NCBI RefSeq assembly: GCF_005870085.1
Contig: NZ_SZNM01000001.1
Coordinates: 310,001 to 374,000, forward strand
Length of the DNA: 64,000 bases
Direction: 5' to 3'
Source: Aquibacillus sediminis
Lineage (GTDB): Bacteria; Bacillota; Bacilli; Bacillales; Amphibacillaceae
The position numbers were made by a program, and so were the translations under genes. Positions 16,964 to 25,554 of this stretch are shown here, one piece after another (positions within the stretch are counted from its first letter, which is position 1; each line of letters opens with the position of its first letter). The notes under the pieces were generated by a model that was not told the DNA's origin, did no database searches, and saw nothing but the letters and a program-made list of their open reading frames with translations.

Positions 16964-18133
16964 TTGGAACATCTTATTAATAACAACGTAAAAAGTATTG
17001 AAATATCAGGTATTCGAAAATTTTTTAACATGGTTTCTGATCATAACGATGTATTGTCGTTAACAATTGGACAACCAGACTTCTACACACCCGATCATGT
17101 TAAACAAGCTGCCAAACAGGCAATTGATGAAAACCGAACCACATACACACATAACGCGGGAATCCTACCATTACGAGAAGCAATAGCAAGTTTTGTAAAC
17201 AAAAAATATAATTTAACATATCAAGCTGAATCAGAGGTTATTGTAACGGTAGGTGCTTCACAAGCAATCGATATCACATTACGAACCATTTTGCAGTCAG
17301 GTGATGAAGTTTTATTACCTGGCCCTGTTTATCCAGGGTATCAACCATTAATCACGCTTGCTGGTGGTGTTCCCATCCATGTGGATACTAGAGGTAATAA
17401 CTTTAAGTTCACAGCAGATCTAATTAGAGAGAACATCACCGATAAAACAAAATGTATTATTTTACCATACCCTTCCAATCCGACTGGTGTGACATTGACC
17501 AAAGAAGAATTACAAGAAATAGCGAATGAATTACAAAACCGCGATATTTTCATTCTCGCTGACGAAATCTACAGTGAGTTGATTTATGAACAGGAACACG
17601 TATCTATTGGGACATTTGAACAAGTAAAAGAGAAAACCATTATAATTAATGGTGTCTCAAAATCTCATTCTATGACAGGTTGGCGCATTGGGTATCTACT
17701 AGCACATGAATGGCTTGCGAAACATATACTTAAGGTTCATCAATATAACGTTTCCTGCCCTACTTCTATAAGTCAATATGCTGCATTAGAAGCCTTGACA
17801 AATGGGCAAGAAGATTCACAATATATGAAAAAACATTACCTAGAAAGAAGAGAATTTGTTTATGATCGACTTCAGGAGATGGGATTAGAAGTGGTTAAAC
17901 CTGATGGCGCCTTTTACTTTTTCCCAAAATTTTCAATTGAAGAAGGAACATCTTTTGATTTAGCATTGCGATTAGTTCGTGAAGCAAAGTTGGCACTCGT
18001 GCCTGGAGATGCTTTTTCATCTTACGGACAAGGATATCTACGAATTTCTTATGCTTACGACATGGAAACATTAAAAAAAGGAATGGATCAGCTCCAGTCG
18101 TTTCTGACAGCTCATTCTATGATTGGGAATTGA
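16964..18133 (+). CDS. patA: Aminotransferase PatA (diaminopimelate type)
   Basis: Fold-type I PLP aminotransferase, 389 residues. In B. subtilis PatA is assigned to the N-acetyl-LL-diaminopimelate transamination step, which fits the presence of dapH and dapL in this window. The PLP lysine is in SKSHSMTGWRIG (about residue 233). Other motifs are TIGQPDF, YPSNPTGVT, ADEIYSEL and the C-terminal RISYA. The TTG at 16964 is the best start: GGAGG lies 6 bases before it and the protein then opens MEHLINN like B. subtilis PatA. A longer form from 16925 has no binding site. Confidence 0.9.
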   Translation: MEHLINNNVKSIEISGIRKFFNMVSDHNDVLSLTIGQPDFYTPDHVKQAAKQAIDENRTTYTHNAGILPLREAIASFVNKKYNLTYQAESEVIVTVGASQAIDITLRTILQSGDEVLLPGPVYPGYQPLITLAGGVPIHVDTRGNNFKFTADLIRENITDKTKCIILPYPSNPTGVTLTKEELQEIANELQNRDIFILADEIYSELIYEQEHVSIGTFEQVKEKTIIINGVSKSHSMTGWRIGYLLAHEWLAKHILKVHQYNVSCPTSISQYAALEALTNGQEDSQYMKKHYLERREFVYDRLQEMGLEVVKPDGAFYFFPKFSIEEGTSFDLALRLVREAKLALVPGDAFSSYGQGYLRISYAYDMETLKKGMDQLQSFLTAHSMIGN

Positions 18134-18545
18134 AAAGAACAAAGGCTCGGGGCGCCCGGTTAGCGACGAACGAACTGCGCCTGCGCATCACAGGTGGTTT
18201 GGTGTTGTCGCTCAGGAGCGGCGGACTAAACGGGACATTCATTCCGCAGGAGATAAAGGAAGACATGCCACTGCAAAAGGGGTATGCCGACGCTGGACGC
18301 AAAGTCCGCTTTTAGTCGGCCTTCCCTCTAAGTGAATCGATGTTGACTTATTCAAAATGTTCGACTAAAAACGTCACGTCCTGTGACAACATCGAACTGA
18401 CCTACATCCTCGAAAAAGAAAATCGCTTTTTCTTCGTGCGAAGTTTCGCTGTCGTAGTTTTCCTTGTCCTGTAGGCCCGAGGTGAGGGGAGTTGCGCTAC
18501 AGATTTAGCGCTTCGCGGACGTGGCTTACACTGCAATTAGTTCTC
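18134..18545. repeat. GC-rich repeat remnant (family C) with an element B insertion
   Basis: Base composition is much richer in G and C than the neighbouring genes, and no gene is supported. The right half (ACGTCCTGTG, then CATCGAACT and CTACAT, GTAGGC, later AGCGCTT) matches a second copy at 62695-62795. A shorter match (GCGCTTCGC.GAC.TGG) lies at 29230-29255. An inverted pair GGCGGACTAAA / TTTTAGTCGGCC spans part of the left half. Element B copy 4 interrupts it at 18411-18466. Confidence 0.65.
18411..18466 (+). repeat. Element B, copy 4 (56 bp between TCCT repeats)
   Basis: Begins CGAAAAAGAAAATCGC and ends TTTTCCTTG, flanked by TCCT at 18407-18410 and 18467-18470. The paralogous site at 62741-62757 reads CTACATTTCTGTAGGC without an insert. 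It is the most diverged copy in its middle. Confidence 0.8.
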
Positions 18546-18579
18546 CACAGCGGCACAGTTTTATAACTTCCCAGACAAT

Positions 18580-18620
18580 GAAAAAGGGCTATTGCTTCAA
18601 TCTAAGCAATAGCCCTTTTC
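18580..18620. terminator. Bidirectional terminator between patA and a small gene
   Basis: Stem AAAAAGGGCTATTGCTT / AAGCAATAGCCCTTTT with a short loop and T runs on both strands. Confidence 0.9.
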
Positions 18621-18673
18621 TTTAACATACTAAACAACAACTACTCACGTATGACCCATTAGGCAAAACCTTA

Positions 18674-18751
18674 TTACCCTCGATCAAAGATGTTAAATCC
18701 GATGAACATAACTAAAACGAGTAACAAAACAACGGAAAAAATCGTTTCCAT
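18674..18751 (-). CDS. 25-residue single-helix membrane peptide
   Basis: METIFSVVLLLVLVMFIGFN followed by IFDRG: one strongly hydrophobic helix and a short charged end. The Shine-Dalgarno GGGGAGGGGAG lies 5 bases before the ATG, which is strong support for translation of such a short frame. No family was recognised; it is reminiscent of the tiny membrane peptides made during sporulation in Bacillus, but lacks their [11 protein letters not shown] core. Confidence 0.6.
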   Translation of the reverse strand: METIFSVVLLLVLVMFIGFNIFDRG

Positions 18752-19211
18752 ATTAGCTCCCCTCCCCACTCTTCTAGTTTAAACAGTTTTTGGATTATTG
18801 TTGAACTATGTAATGTGTGATCACTTAACTCTTCTACCATTTATTTTATCATATAATTCAAATCGTTATAACAAAAGTATCCGATTATATATTATAATAA
18901 AGGGAAACTTCCCTCACAGAGTATTAGCCTACACCGATCTGAGGGGAAAGTGAAAGTTTATTCGCACTTAAACATTTCCGTCTCATCTGATGTTTTGAAC
19001 GGGAGTCTTATGGACGGTTGTACCTGAATAAAGATTCTAGTATTTTTATTAATTGGACTTTATTTATAAATTTAGTTACATATTGGGAACAACAATCATT
19101 TAGAATAGACTATGTTATGTACTCATTCTTGCCTATTTATCTAGTAAACTAATGTAATGGAAGAGACAATAAGAAAGTCACTACCTTTTTGAAAGAAAGT
19201 AGGAGTTATTC
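18752..19211. repeat. Gene-free stretch with family D repeat, copy D1
   Basis: The D1 copy covers about 18901-19030: GGGAAACTTCCCTCACAGAGT at its left and GGGAGTCTTATGGACGGTTG at its right. It resembles D3 (48429-48596) and D4 (60125-60230), though its first hairpin is degraded. The rest holds AT-rich DNA upstream of the zinc-ribbon gene and no other gene. Confidence 0.55.
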
Positions 19212-20375
19212 ATGTTACATTGTCCTTATTGTGGATGCCAAGTGAAGGAGGATGAAATCTTTTGTACCCAGTGCGGTCGTAAATTACCAGATGATTTAGT
19301 AGATCGTATTCCTTCTAAAAATAACAATAACTATCGATTATGGTTACTTCCGTCGATATTATTTATAATCATCTTCTGCTCCATTATTTGGTATGATTTT
19401 CATCTTGAAAACAATACAGAAAAGGCACAATCATTATATAAACAAGGAGAAGCATTAACCTTAGAAGGAGACTATCAAGAAGCATTGACAGTATTTGAAG
19501 AAGCGTTACAATACAAATCTCAGTTTCCGGCAGCAACAACTAACAAAAACTTTGTTAAAAGAGCTATCGAAATAGAAGCTGATTTACAAGAGGTTGAGTC
19601 TCTTATACAAAACAAAGAGTTCCAATCAGCTTTAACACATATTGATGAAGCAGAAAATAAAGTGAAAATCTATAATGGAGAAGCAGTACGACAATTAATT
19701 AATAAAATTGTGACGAAACGAAAACAAACACAACTTTCTCAGTTAACATCCAAGTTAGAGCAATCACCAACCATTGATGAAATAAAAGACTTATTATGGG
19801 AAGCGGAAGCCATTCAAACAGAAGAAGCAAATAGTATTGCGAATGATTTAAAAAATCAAATTATAGCATTTATATCTAGTACAGCGAGTGAACAATTAAA
19901 ACTTAATCAATTTACAGATGCACGAGCAATTGTGAATGATGGCTTGAAATATGCACCTGATTCAGAAAAACTTCAAAGTTTAAAAACAACCATTGAAAAA
20001 GAAAAAGCAGCTTTCGAAACGAAACAACAAGAACGAATTGAACAAGCTTTAAATGCTGCAGAACAGGAACGCCAACAAAATCAGAACAATGCTGTTGAAC
20101 TAGTTGAAATTGAACTAGAAGAAGATGACAATCAAGAACTCGTTGTATCAGGTGAAATCAAAAGTGTTGCAACAGTGCCTATCAATTCCATTTCAATTGA
20201 ATATGTCATCTATGACAAGGATGAAAACGAAATATTAACCAATGAAGTCTATGTTTACCCAGACACTTTATATCCAGATGAAGAAGGGAAATTTGACTAT
20301 ACCCATTACGATCTAGAGCTTGATCTTGAAGAACTTGAAGTGAACACAGAAACAATCAAATGGTTTCTCGACTAA
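19212..20375 (+). CDS. Zinc-ribbon membrane protein with TPR-like region
   Basis: A 387-residue protein with an N-terminal zinc ribbon (CPYCGCQ and CTQCGRK, residues 4-25), one membrane helix (about 44-61), then an extracellular helical region. A TPR-like motif (QSLYKQGEALTLEGDYQEALTVFEEAL, split here only in description) leads into long coiled-coil-like helices to about 305. A compact beta domain closes the protein. No specific family was recognised. TAGGAG precedes the ATG. The next gene, an extracytoplasmic protease, starts 83 bases later, so a joint role at the membrane surface is plausible. Confidence 0.75.
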   Translation: MLHCPYCGCQVKEDEIFCTQCGRKLPDDLVDRIPSKNNNNYRLWLLPSILFIIIFCSIIWYDFHLENNTEKAQSLYKQGEALTLEGDYQEALTVFEEALQYKSQFPAATTNKNFVKRAIEIEADLQEVESLIQNKEFQSALTHIDEAENKVKIYNGEAVRQLINKIVTKRKQTQLSQLTSKLEQSPTIDEIKDLLWEAEAIQTEEANSIANDLKNQIIAFISSTASEQLKLNQFTDARAIVNDGLKYAPDSEKLQSLKTTIEKEKAAFETKQQERIEQALNAAEQERQQNQNNAVELVEIELEEDDNQELVVSGEIKSVATVPINSISIEYVIYDKDENEILTNEVYVYPDTLYPDEEGKFDYTHYDLELDLEELEVNTETIKWFLD

Positions 20376-20458
20376 CAAACAAAGACGTAAGCGCTGAAGT
20401 TTACACCTAATTATCTTTTAAATAAATCATGTATCCATTTACATAACGGAGTGAGATA

Positions 20459-21640
20459 ATGAATAAAAAACATAGCACCTTCCCAATTGTGTTATCGATC
20501 ATCATCTTATTGAGCGGAGCCAGTACGATTTATGCGATGAATCATAAATGGTCTAATCAAACGATTGATATTAAAAACACACTAGCTACCCAAGTAACAG
20601 AACAGCAAGAAACACTTGATCTAAAGTCCATTATTCATGAGGCTCAGAAGAATGTCGTACAAATTGAAGCTACCACAAAATCATCCAATGACAATCTTGG
20701 TTCAGGATTTATTTATAATGAAAAAGGCGATATTATTACCAATGCCCATGTAGTGCAAGATGCATCGTCAATTTATGTTAAAACTGCTAACGCGAGGACT
20801 TATACAGCTGCATTAGTTGGAATCGGTGAAAACGAAGATATCGCAGTCATTCGTGTTCCACAACTAGCAAACCAGTCACCTGCTGTTGTCGATGAGGATT
20901 ATAACGCTGAATTAGGTGATGAAATTATAGCAGTTGGAAGTCCATTAGGTTTCCAAAACTCTGTAACCATTGGTATTATCTCTGGGACAGATCGCTCCTT
21001 TTCTATCGATGATTATGACTACAATAACGTTTATCAAATTTCAGCAAATATCACTAATGGAAACAGTGGTGGTCCATTAATTAATCGAGAAACCGGGAAG
21101 ATAGTTGGCATTAATTCTGCTGGAATCAACGAGGAAGGCATAGGCTTTAGTATTCCGATTCATACTGTATTGGATAATGTCCGTATCTGGTCTGAACAAG
21201 CAGACAACAAAACATTAAACTATGATAGTCTGATGAATACCGCACAAAGTGATAACCCTGAGCAATTGAAAGAAGATGCTACGTACATCGTAAGTTATTT
21301 CTTCGACAACTTAAGCATAAGAGATTATATTACCGCTTATACGTTATTGGGCAGTGACTGGCAAACGAAAACAAATTATCAAAGTTTCCGAGAGGACTAT
21401 GTCCATATGATGGAAAATGAACCGTCTGACATGCAAACAACTTATCTTGAAGAAGAAAAAAGAGTCCAAGTTACCATACAAACGGATAGCCTCATGAAAG
21501 AATCTAGTCAAAAAACAAGAAGAAATGTGTACGAATATACCTTTTATGTCGGAATAGAAAATGGCCAACTAAAAATGTTGGATGGCAATCGTTCACTTGT
21601 TGATTCGGAACCACTTGAAGAAAATTCTAGTGATGGATAA
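20459..21640 (+). CDS. HtrA-like membrane-anchored serine protease, no PDZ
   Basis: Trypsin-fold serine protease, 393 residues, with an N-terminal signal anchor (about 7-26). The catalytic triad is visible: His in TNAHVVQ (about 96), Asp in ENEDIAVI and Ser in GNSGGPL (about 205). HtrA/DegP proteins of Bacillus normally end in a PDZ domain; here the C-terminal 130 residues (after about 265) are an unrelated alpha/beta segment without a PDZ motif, possibly an NTF2-like fold. ACGGAGTGAG precedes the ATG. It follows the zinc-ribbon gene and probably shares its transcript. Confidence 0.85.
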   Translation: MNKKHSTFPIVLSIIILLSGASTIYAMNHKWSNQTIDIKNTLATQVTEQQETLDLKSIIHEAQKNVVQIEATTKSSNDNLGSGFIYNEKGDIITNAHVVQDASSIYVKTANARTYTAALVGIGENEDIAVIRVPQLANQSPAVVDEDYNAELGDEIIAVGSPLGFQNSVTIGIISGTDRSFSIDDYDYNNVYQISANITNGNSGGPLINRETGKIVGINSAGINEEGIGFSIPIHTVLDNVRIWSEQADNKTLNYDSLMNTAQSDNPEQLKEDATYIVSYFFDNLSIRDYITAYTLLGSDWQTKTNYQSFREDYVHMMENEPSDMQTTYLEEEKRVQVTIQTDSLMKESSQKTRRNVYEYTFYVGIENGQLKMLDGNRSLVDSEPLEENSSDG

Positions 21641-21720
21641 AGTGAAACTTCACTCAGTGGGGACTCCCCCCCACTGATGTAACTATCTCAAGTAAATACC
21701 GCTGGCCCTCCCCACTGCTC
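21640..21720 (+). repeat. Family D repeat, copy D2 (short)
   Basis: AGTGAAACTTCACTCAGTGG followed by CCCCCCCACTGATGT, the first hairpin of family D as in D3 and D4. The second half of the element is missing. It begins at the protease stop codon and may act as its terminator. Confidence 0.6.
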
Positions 21721-21878
21721 TTCTTTAGTTTTTCATCTCGCATATTTGAAGCAGGATAATACCAGTTCCATGCAGGATAGACCTTGTACAAGCCCAAATA
21801 TGAAGGAATTAGGTAAACGTCTATACATATTTGGTTGTTTAGCCATATAGTATAAGTGTAATCTTTCAGGAGGTGAGT

Positions 21879-22052
21879 ATGTATATGTCACACTTTGGTT
21901 ATGGAGCACCATATGGCGGTACTGTTTATGGAGCACATTGTGGTGGATATGGATATGGCTATGGAGCTGGAACAGGATATGGAAATTCATTTGCTTTAAT
22001 TGTTGTTCTATTCATTCTACTCATAATTGTAGGGACTGCATTTTACGCATAA
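21879..22052 (+). CDS. YjcZ-family sporulation membrane peptide
   Basis: A 57-residue peptide with a Gly/Tyr-rich N-terminal half and a C-terminal helix [18 protein letters not shown], the signature of the YjcZ / tiny transmembrane family found in spore formers. The ATG at 21879 follows AGGAGG by 5 bases; an in-frame ATG at 21885 (product MSHFGYG...) is also possible. The same 16-residue helix [16 protein letters not shown] recurs in the three tandem peptides at 46640-46971. Confidence 0.85.
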   Translation: MYMSHFGYGAPYGGTVYGAHCGGYGYGYGAGTGYGNSFALIVVLFILLIIVGTAFYA

Positions 22053-22077
22053 ATAACAGATGAAAAGCGATAGAATA

Positions 22078-22116
22078 AAGCCGTACACCCTATTTTAAGG
22101 GTGTACGGCTTTGTTA
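22078..22116 (+). terminator. Terminator after the YjcZ-family gene
   Basis: Perfect stem AAGCCGTACACCC / GGGTGTACGGCTT, followed by TTGTT. Confidence 0.9.
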
Positions 22117-22244
22117 AAAAATAAACTTTTCTTGTTTAGGAAGAATCTACTCCATCTCAGTGCCTATCTAGTCTCATGTCAATCCCCTATGCAAAAGCAT
22201 ATACGTCGATGTGGGACTACATCCACTCGAACTTTTGCTCAAAC

Positions 22245-22637
22245 TTAATCCTTCTCTAACTGATTCTCACCACCAATAATCGAGTGTACAGTAGGCTTCT
22301 TCTTTCCTATTCGTAGATCTTGATCACTTAACTTTCCTTTAAATAATACATTTATATGCTGATCCATTTCGTTAATTGCAATCAATGTAGACAAAAAAGT
22401 TGCTGGTTGATTTGTTTCTTTGGTTATTTTTGCTTGTAGTACTAATTCATTGTTCGCTTCTTTCAAACTAGTAAAATAAGTTAAATACTTTTTATCTAAC
22501 AAACATTCTAACACCCATTGACTATCCTCATCCTCGCGATCAATGATCAAACCATCAAGTATTGGGAATGCACATACTCTAACTTCTTTTTCCAGCGTTT
22601 TAATAAGGTCTATTGAGATTAATTTAAATGTTTTCAT
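22245..22637 (-). CDS. YwpF-like protein
   Basis: A 130-residue soluble protein beginning MKTFKLISIDLIK with the segment PILDGLIIDREDED, which fits the YwpF family of Bacillus (function unknown; ywpF lies in SigW-related regions in B. subtilis). The ATG at 22637 follows GGTGGAGG by 6 bases; a GTG four codons upstream overlaps that site. It is a single gene with no obvious partner. Confidence 0.7.
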   Translation of the reverse strand: MKTFKLISIDLIKTLEKEVRVCAFPILDGLIIDREDEDSQWVLECLLDKKYLTYFTSLKEANNELVLQAKITKETNQPATFLSTLIAINEMDQHINVLFKGKLSDQDLRIGKKKPTVHSIIGGENQLEKD

Positions 22638-22861
22638 CGGAACCTCCACCTATGCACCTATTATCTCTGTTCAATTTCCATTAAACCTGTTTTTACTACT
22701 TACTCACACACATCCATTTTAACAATAGGCTCGTATTATTTCTAATTTTACATAATGTACAAACTTTTTGTTAAATTGATATCCTCTATTAAAACCAAAT
22801 CATGTATACTAGGGGTAAACATGCCTTTCTTGCATTTATGTATTAAATTGGAGTGATAAAA

Positions 22862-23608
22862 TTGCGATGGATAATCTTTTTAATATTACCCTTGACCTTA
22901 ATTGCATGTTCAAATGATGAACAAGCCCCCACAATCGAAAAAGATGATGTTCAGACAGAAGAATCTGATCCCAAACCTTCAATTGTAGAAAAACCAAAGC
23001 AAAACGAGACCGATAAACCTGTCAAAACGGTTCTAGAATTTAAACTTCCGAATGAGGTAGTATCTATTCATTTAGATGGTGTCCCCATTTTACAACAATA
23101 TTTATCATCAGTTGAGAACAGACAACAAGCAGCAGATAAAATGACATTAACCCCTCTCAACGTCCCTGAAAAAGATGATTTATATTTATTAGAATTTTCT
23201 TGCATCGAAAACAAGTGTTCTTATTTATTATTAGATCGGGAACAGGATGGTAGATCATTTTTAATTGCAGATCTTGCTAAATTCGCAAACATGCATGTGT
23301 CACCAAACCAAGAGAAACTCTTATTTATTTTTAACCGAAATCCATTTCAAAAAGACAACAATGACATCGTAACATCTAAAATAGCTGTCATGGATTTAAA
23401 AAAATGGGAGTCAACACCAGTTGCTACAACGAACCACCTAGTCATTCGAGACTATATGTGGCCAATACAAAACTCAAAATGGTTAGATAATCAAACCATT
23501 TCTATAGATATACCTGCATTAGAAGGTCCAACAAACGAAACATTAGAACAATGGTTTAAATCAAACAAAGAAACAAAAACCATCAAACTAAACATCCATA
23601 ACCAATAA
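22862..23608 (+). CDS. Putative lipoprotein, 248 residues
   Basis: Secreted lipoprotein: the N-terminal hydrophobic segment ends in the lipobox LIAC-S (Cys near residue 16), followed by an acidic linker rich in Glu, Lys and Pro. The mature part is probably a beta-rich domain; two Cys in FSCIENKCSYLL may form a disulfide. No family was recognised. The TTG at 22862 was preferred because GGAGTG lies 8 bases before it; a GTG at 22853 lies inside that site. Confidence 0.7.
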   Translation: MRWIIFLILPLTLIACSNDEQAPTIEKDDVQTEESDPKPSIVEKPKQNETDKPVKTVLEFKLPNEVVSIHLDGVPILQQYLSSVENRQQAADKMTLTPLNVPEKDDLYLLEFSCIENKCSYLLLDREQDGRSFLIADLAKFANMHVSPNQEKLLFIFNRNPFQKDNNDIVTSKIAVMDLKKWESTPVATTNHLVIRDYMWPIQNSKWLDNQTISIDIPALEGPTNETLEQWFKSNKETKTIKLNIHNQ

Positions 23609-23623
23609 TAACTGTTAGAAGAC

Positions 23624-23678
23624 AAAAAAGCACTAACCTGTTATGAAGAAAGTAGGAATATCAAGTTAGCGCTTTTTA
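23624..23678. terminator. Bidirectional terminator between two convergent genes
   Basis: AAAAAGC.CTAACCTG pairs with CAAGTTAG.GCTTTTT around a long loop, with T runs on both strands. Confidence 0.8.
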
Positions 23679-23688
23679 TTATGTGCAA

Positions 23689-24132
23689 TTATTCAAATTG
23701 TAGGTCTTTTTCTAGCTTTATATTCATTTCTTCTTCATTCATTCTAAATTGACACTGCGCATAAAGAACATATTTTCCTTTATCACGGAAAGTAAAAATT
23801 AGCGGTTGTTCTGAAAGGTATATGTCACCAGGTTCCAACACCCTACGTACAGGACTTCCGGTATATGCGTGTCTAGTATGATCGATTGAAACAGCTATAA
23901 GTGGTGTACGGTGTTCGATCATCACAGGGTCTGATCCAGTATATTCCAATGAACGTAATACTTGAAATCCTTCCTCTGTATTTTCCACCCTCAAGTGTAG
24001 AATAAAGTCACCGTGTTCAGTATTCATTATAACTGGTTCGGACAATTTTGCATTTGTCCTCTCTTGTAATATATAGACAATTGCTAAACCAATAGATAAG
24101 ATAAATGATATCATTATAATCCGCTTCAACAA
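23689..24132 (-). CDS. Membrane-anchored extracytoplasmic protein
   Basis: A 147-residue protein with an N-terminal hydrophobic anchor (about residues 4-22, IIMISFILSIGLAIVYIL) and an outside beta-sandwich-like domain. No family was recognised. The start is one of two adjacent TTG codons; GGAGGGG lies 5 to 8 bases before them. It is convergent with the lipoprotein gene. Confidence 0.65.
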   Translation of the reverse strand: MLKRIIMISFILSIGLAIVYILQERTNAKLSEPVIMNTEHGDFILHLRVENTEEGFQVLRSLEYTGSDPVMIEHRTPLIAVSIDHTRHAYTGSPVRRVLEPGDIYLSEQPLIFTFRDKGKYVLYAQCQFRMNEEEMNIKLEKDLQFE

Positions 24133-24267
24133 ACCTACCCCTCCACTTTAACCAAAGCATATCCAATCGAATAGACGATTTTACGATCCAAAACGTTTCA
24201 CTTTAATCCATTCTTATTACTATACTTCCATTTTAAGTTTTCATCAAAAAACGGAAATATTTAGAAA

Positions 24268-24297
24268 GCATATTTCATCGTCTACTGCGTCAATTTA
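24268..24297 (+). promoter_or_regulatory. Sigma-G-like promoter of the spoVA operon
   Basis: GCATA at 24268-24272 and CAATTTA at 24291-24297 are exactly 18 bases apart, against a forespore sigma-G consensus of GHATR and CATWHTA (one mismatch in the -10). The expected start is near 24304, and the first gene begins at 24331. Confidence 0.65.
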
Positions 24298-24330
24298 TAA
24301 GTGTACCTCATAAAAAAGGAGGAACCATTA

Positions 24331-24537
24331 ATGACTGTTGCAAGTCAAGTAAAACAAACCGTAGCAGGATTAAAAAGTGCTCAAGCTAGTTTAGAGACAT
24401 TTGCTCTTCAAACGCAAAACAAACAAGCAAAACAAATGTACCAGAATGCAGCTCAACAAGCGCAATCCATTGTACAAACGATTGAACCACGCGTTCAACA
24501 AATCGAACAAGAAGAACCACAATATAAACAACAATAA
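24331..24537 (+). CDS. DUF1657 protein, first copy
   Basis: A 68-residue helical, Gln-rich protein starting MTVASQVKQTVAGLKSAQ. DUF1657 genes accompany the second (mobile-type, spoVA2mob) spoVA operons of heat-resistant spore formers; their role is not known. AAAGGAGGAA precedes the ATG at 24331; an upstream in-frame start at 24301 has no binding site. It is the first gene of the seven-gene operon to 28138. A second copy is at 26929 and a third, fused one at the C terminus of the YetF-like protein. Confidence 0.88.
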   Translation: MTVASQVKQTVAGLKSAQASLETFALQTQNKQAKQMYQNAAQQAQSIVQTIEPRVQQIEQEEPQYKQQ

Positions 24538-24545
24538 TAGACGCG

Positions 24546-24572
24546 TAGAAGGTTGGTTAGGCCAACCTTCTA
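24546..24572 (+). other. Perfect 11-bp hairpin within the spoVA operon
   Basis: TAGAAGGTTGG / CCAACCTTCTA with a 5-base loop, 9 bases after the first DUF1657 gene. There is no T run, so it is more likely an mRNA-stabilising or processing structure than a strong terminator. Confidence 0.6.
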
Positions 24573-24597
24573 CTAGTTAACATTTAGGGTGATGCAT

Positions 24598-25056
24598 ATG
24601 AAAAAAATAGTCCTTCTGATCTTTATTAGTGTTTTGTTTTTAGTAAGTTGTGCAACAAATGAAGAAGATAATCGTTTAACGAGCGAATCTAGTCAAGATA
24701 TCACAAAAATAAGTAGTAATACACCGATCGACCAGTCTTTTACTAACAAAGTTAAAGAGGAAGTTTTAAATAGGGAAGATATTAAGGGCGTTCGTGGCGT
24801 TAACACAAAAGACGAACTGCTGTTAGCAATTGAGGTCGAAGAAATTAAACAATTTAATGAGCAAGATATAGAAAAGGAAATAAAAAAAACATTAGAGAAA
24901 AAATATCCAAATAAAAATTTTAAAATATCATCAGATCAAAAAATTTTTATTGAACTTGATGACCTAGAAAAGAAAATACAAAACAACAAAGTGGATAAAA
25001 AAGAGTTGGAAAAAAAGTACAAAAATATTAAAAAATTATTAGATGATCCAGCGTAA
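24598..25056 (+). CDS. YhcN/YlaJ-type spore lipoprotein
   Basis: A 152-residue lipoprotein: the signal MKKIVLLIFISVLFLVSC ends in the lipobox Cys at residue 18. The mature part is very rich in Lys and Glu, with an alpha/beta unit at about 55-105 (VKEEVLNREDIKGV...) typical of YhcN/YlaJ sporulation lipoproteins. A lipoprotein of this type occupies the same place in spoVA2mob operons. The ATG at 24598 was chosen for its fit to the signal peptide; AGGGTG lies 6 bases before it. Confidence 0.8.
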   Translation: MKKIVLLIFISVLFLVSCATNEEDNRLTSESSQDITKISSNTPIDQSFTNKVKEEVLNREDIKGVRGVNTKDELLLAIEVEEIKQFNEQDIEKEIKKTLEKKYPNKNFKISSDQKIFIELDDLEKKIQNNKVDKKELEKKYKNIKKLLDDPA

Positions 25057-25074
25057 TAAGAGAGGGACGATTTT

Positions 25075-25554
25075 ATGTCAAATAATAAGAAAAAAAACTT
25101 AACACCAACACAACAAGACTATCAATCATTCGCTAAAGATCGTGAAGTAAAACGTCCTGTAGTAAAAAATTGCATTAGAGCTTTTATTGTCGGTGGGTCC
25201 ATATGTACGATCGGTCAAGCCATCTCAACTTTTTACATGCATTTCTTCAAATTCACGGAACAAAATGTCGCAAATCCAACTGTTGCAACCTTGATTTTTA
25301 TCACGATGTTACTAACTGGATTTGGCGTCTATGACCATTTTGCTCAATTTGCAGGAGCAGGTACTGCAGTTCCTGTTACAGGGTTTGGTAATGCTGTTAT
25401 CTCAGCAGCAATCGAGCATCGTACAGAAGGGTTTGTTCTTGGTGTTGGAGGCAATATGTTTAAATTGGCAGGTTCTGTCATTGCATTTGGTACCTTTTCT
25501 GCCTTTGTAATCGCCTTAATTAAGACATTACTAATTCAATGGGGGGTATTGTGA
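25075..25554 (+). CDS. spoVAC: Stage V sporulation protein AC
   Basis: Integral inner-membrane protein of the spore, 159 residues, with four predicted helices. SpoVAC of B. subtilis acts as a mechanosensitive channel component in dipicolinic acid movement. Typical segments are FIVGGSICTIGQ, LLTGFGVYDHFAQFAGAGT and VPVTGFGNAVISAAIEHRTEGF. AGAGAGGGACG precedes the ATG. The stop codon TGA shares one base with the ATG of spoVAD, so the two are translationally coupled. Confidence 0.95.
   Translation: MSNNKKKNLTPTQQDYQSFAKDREVKRPVVKNCIRAFIVGGSICTIGQAISTFYMHFFKFTEQNVANPTVATLIFITMLLTGFGVYDHFAQFAGAGTAVPVTGFGNAVISAAIEHRTEGFVLGVGGNMFKLAGSVIAFGTFSAFVIALIKTLLIQWGVL

Noticed and set aside
18123-18335. Several overlapping frames in the GC-rich repeat
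   Set aside because: Present in more than one frame and on both strands, as expected of GC-rich repeat DNA; none has a binding site or known domain.
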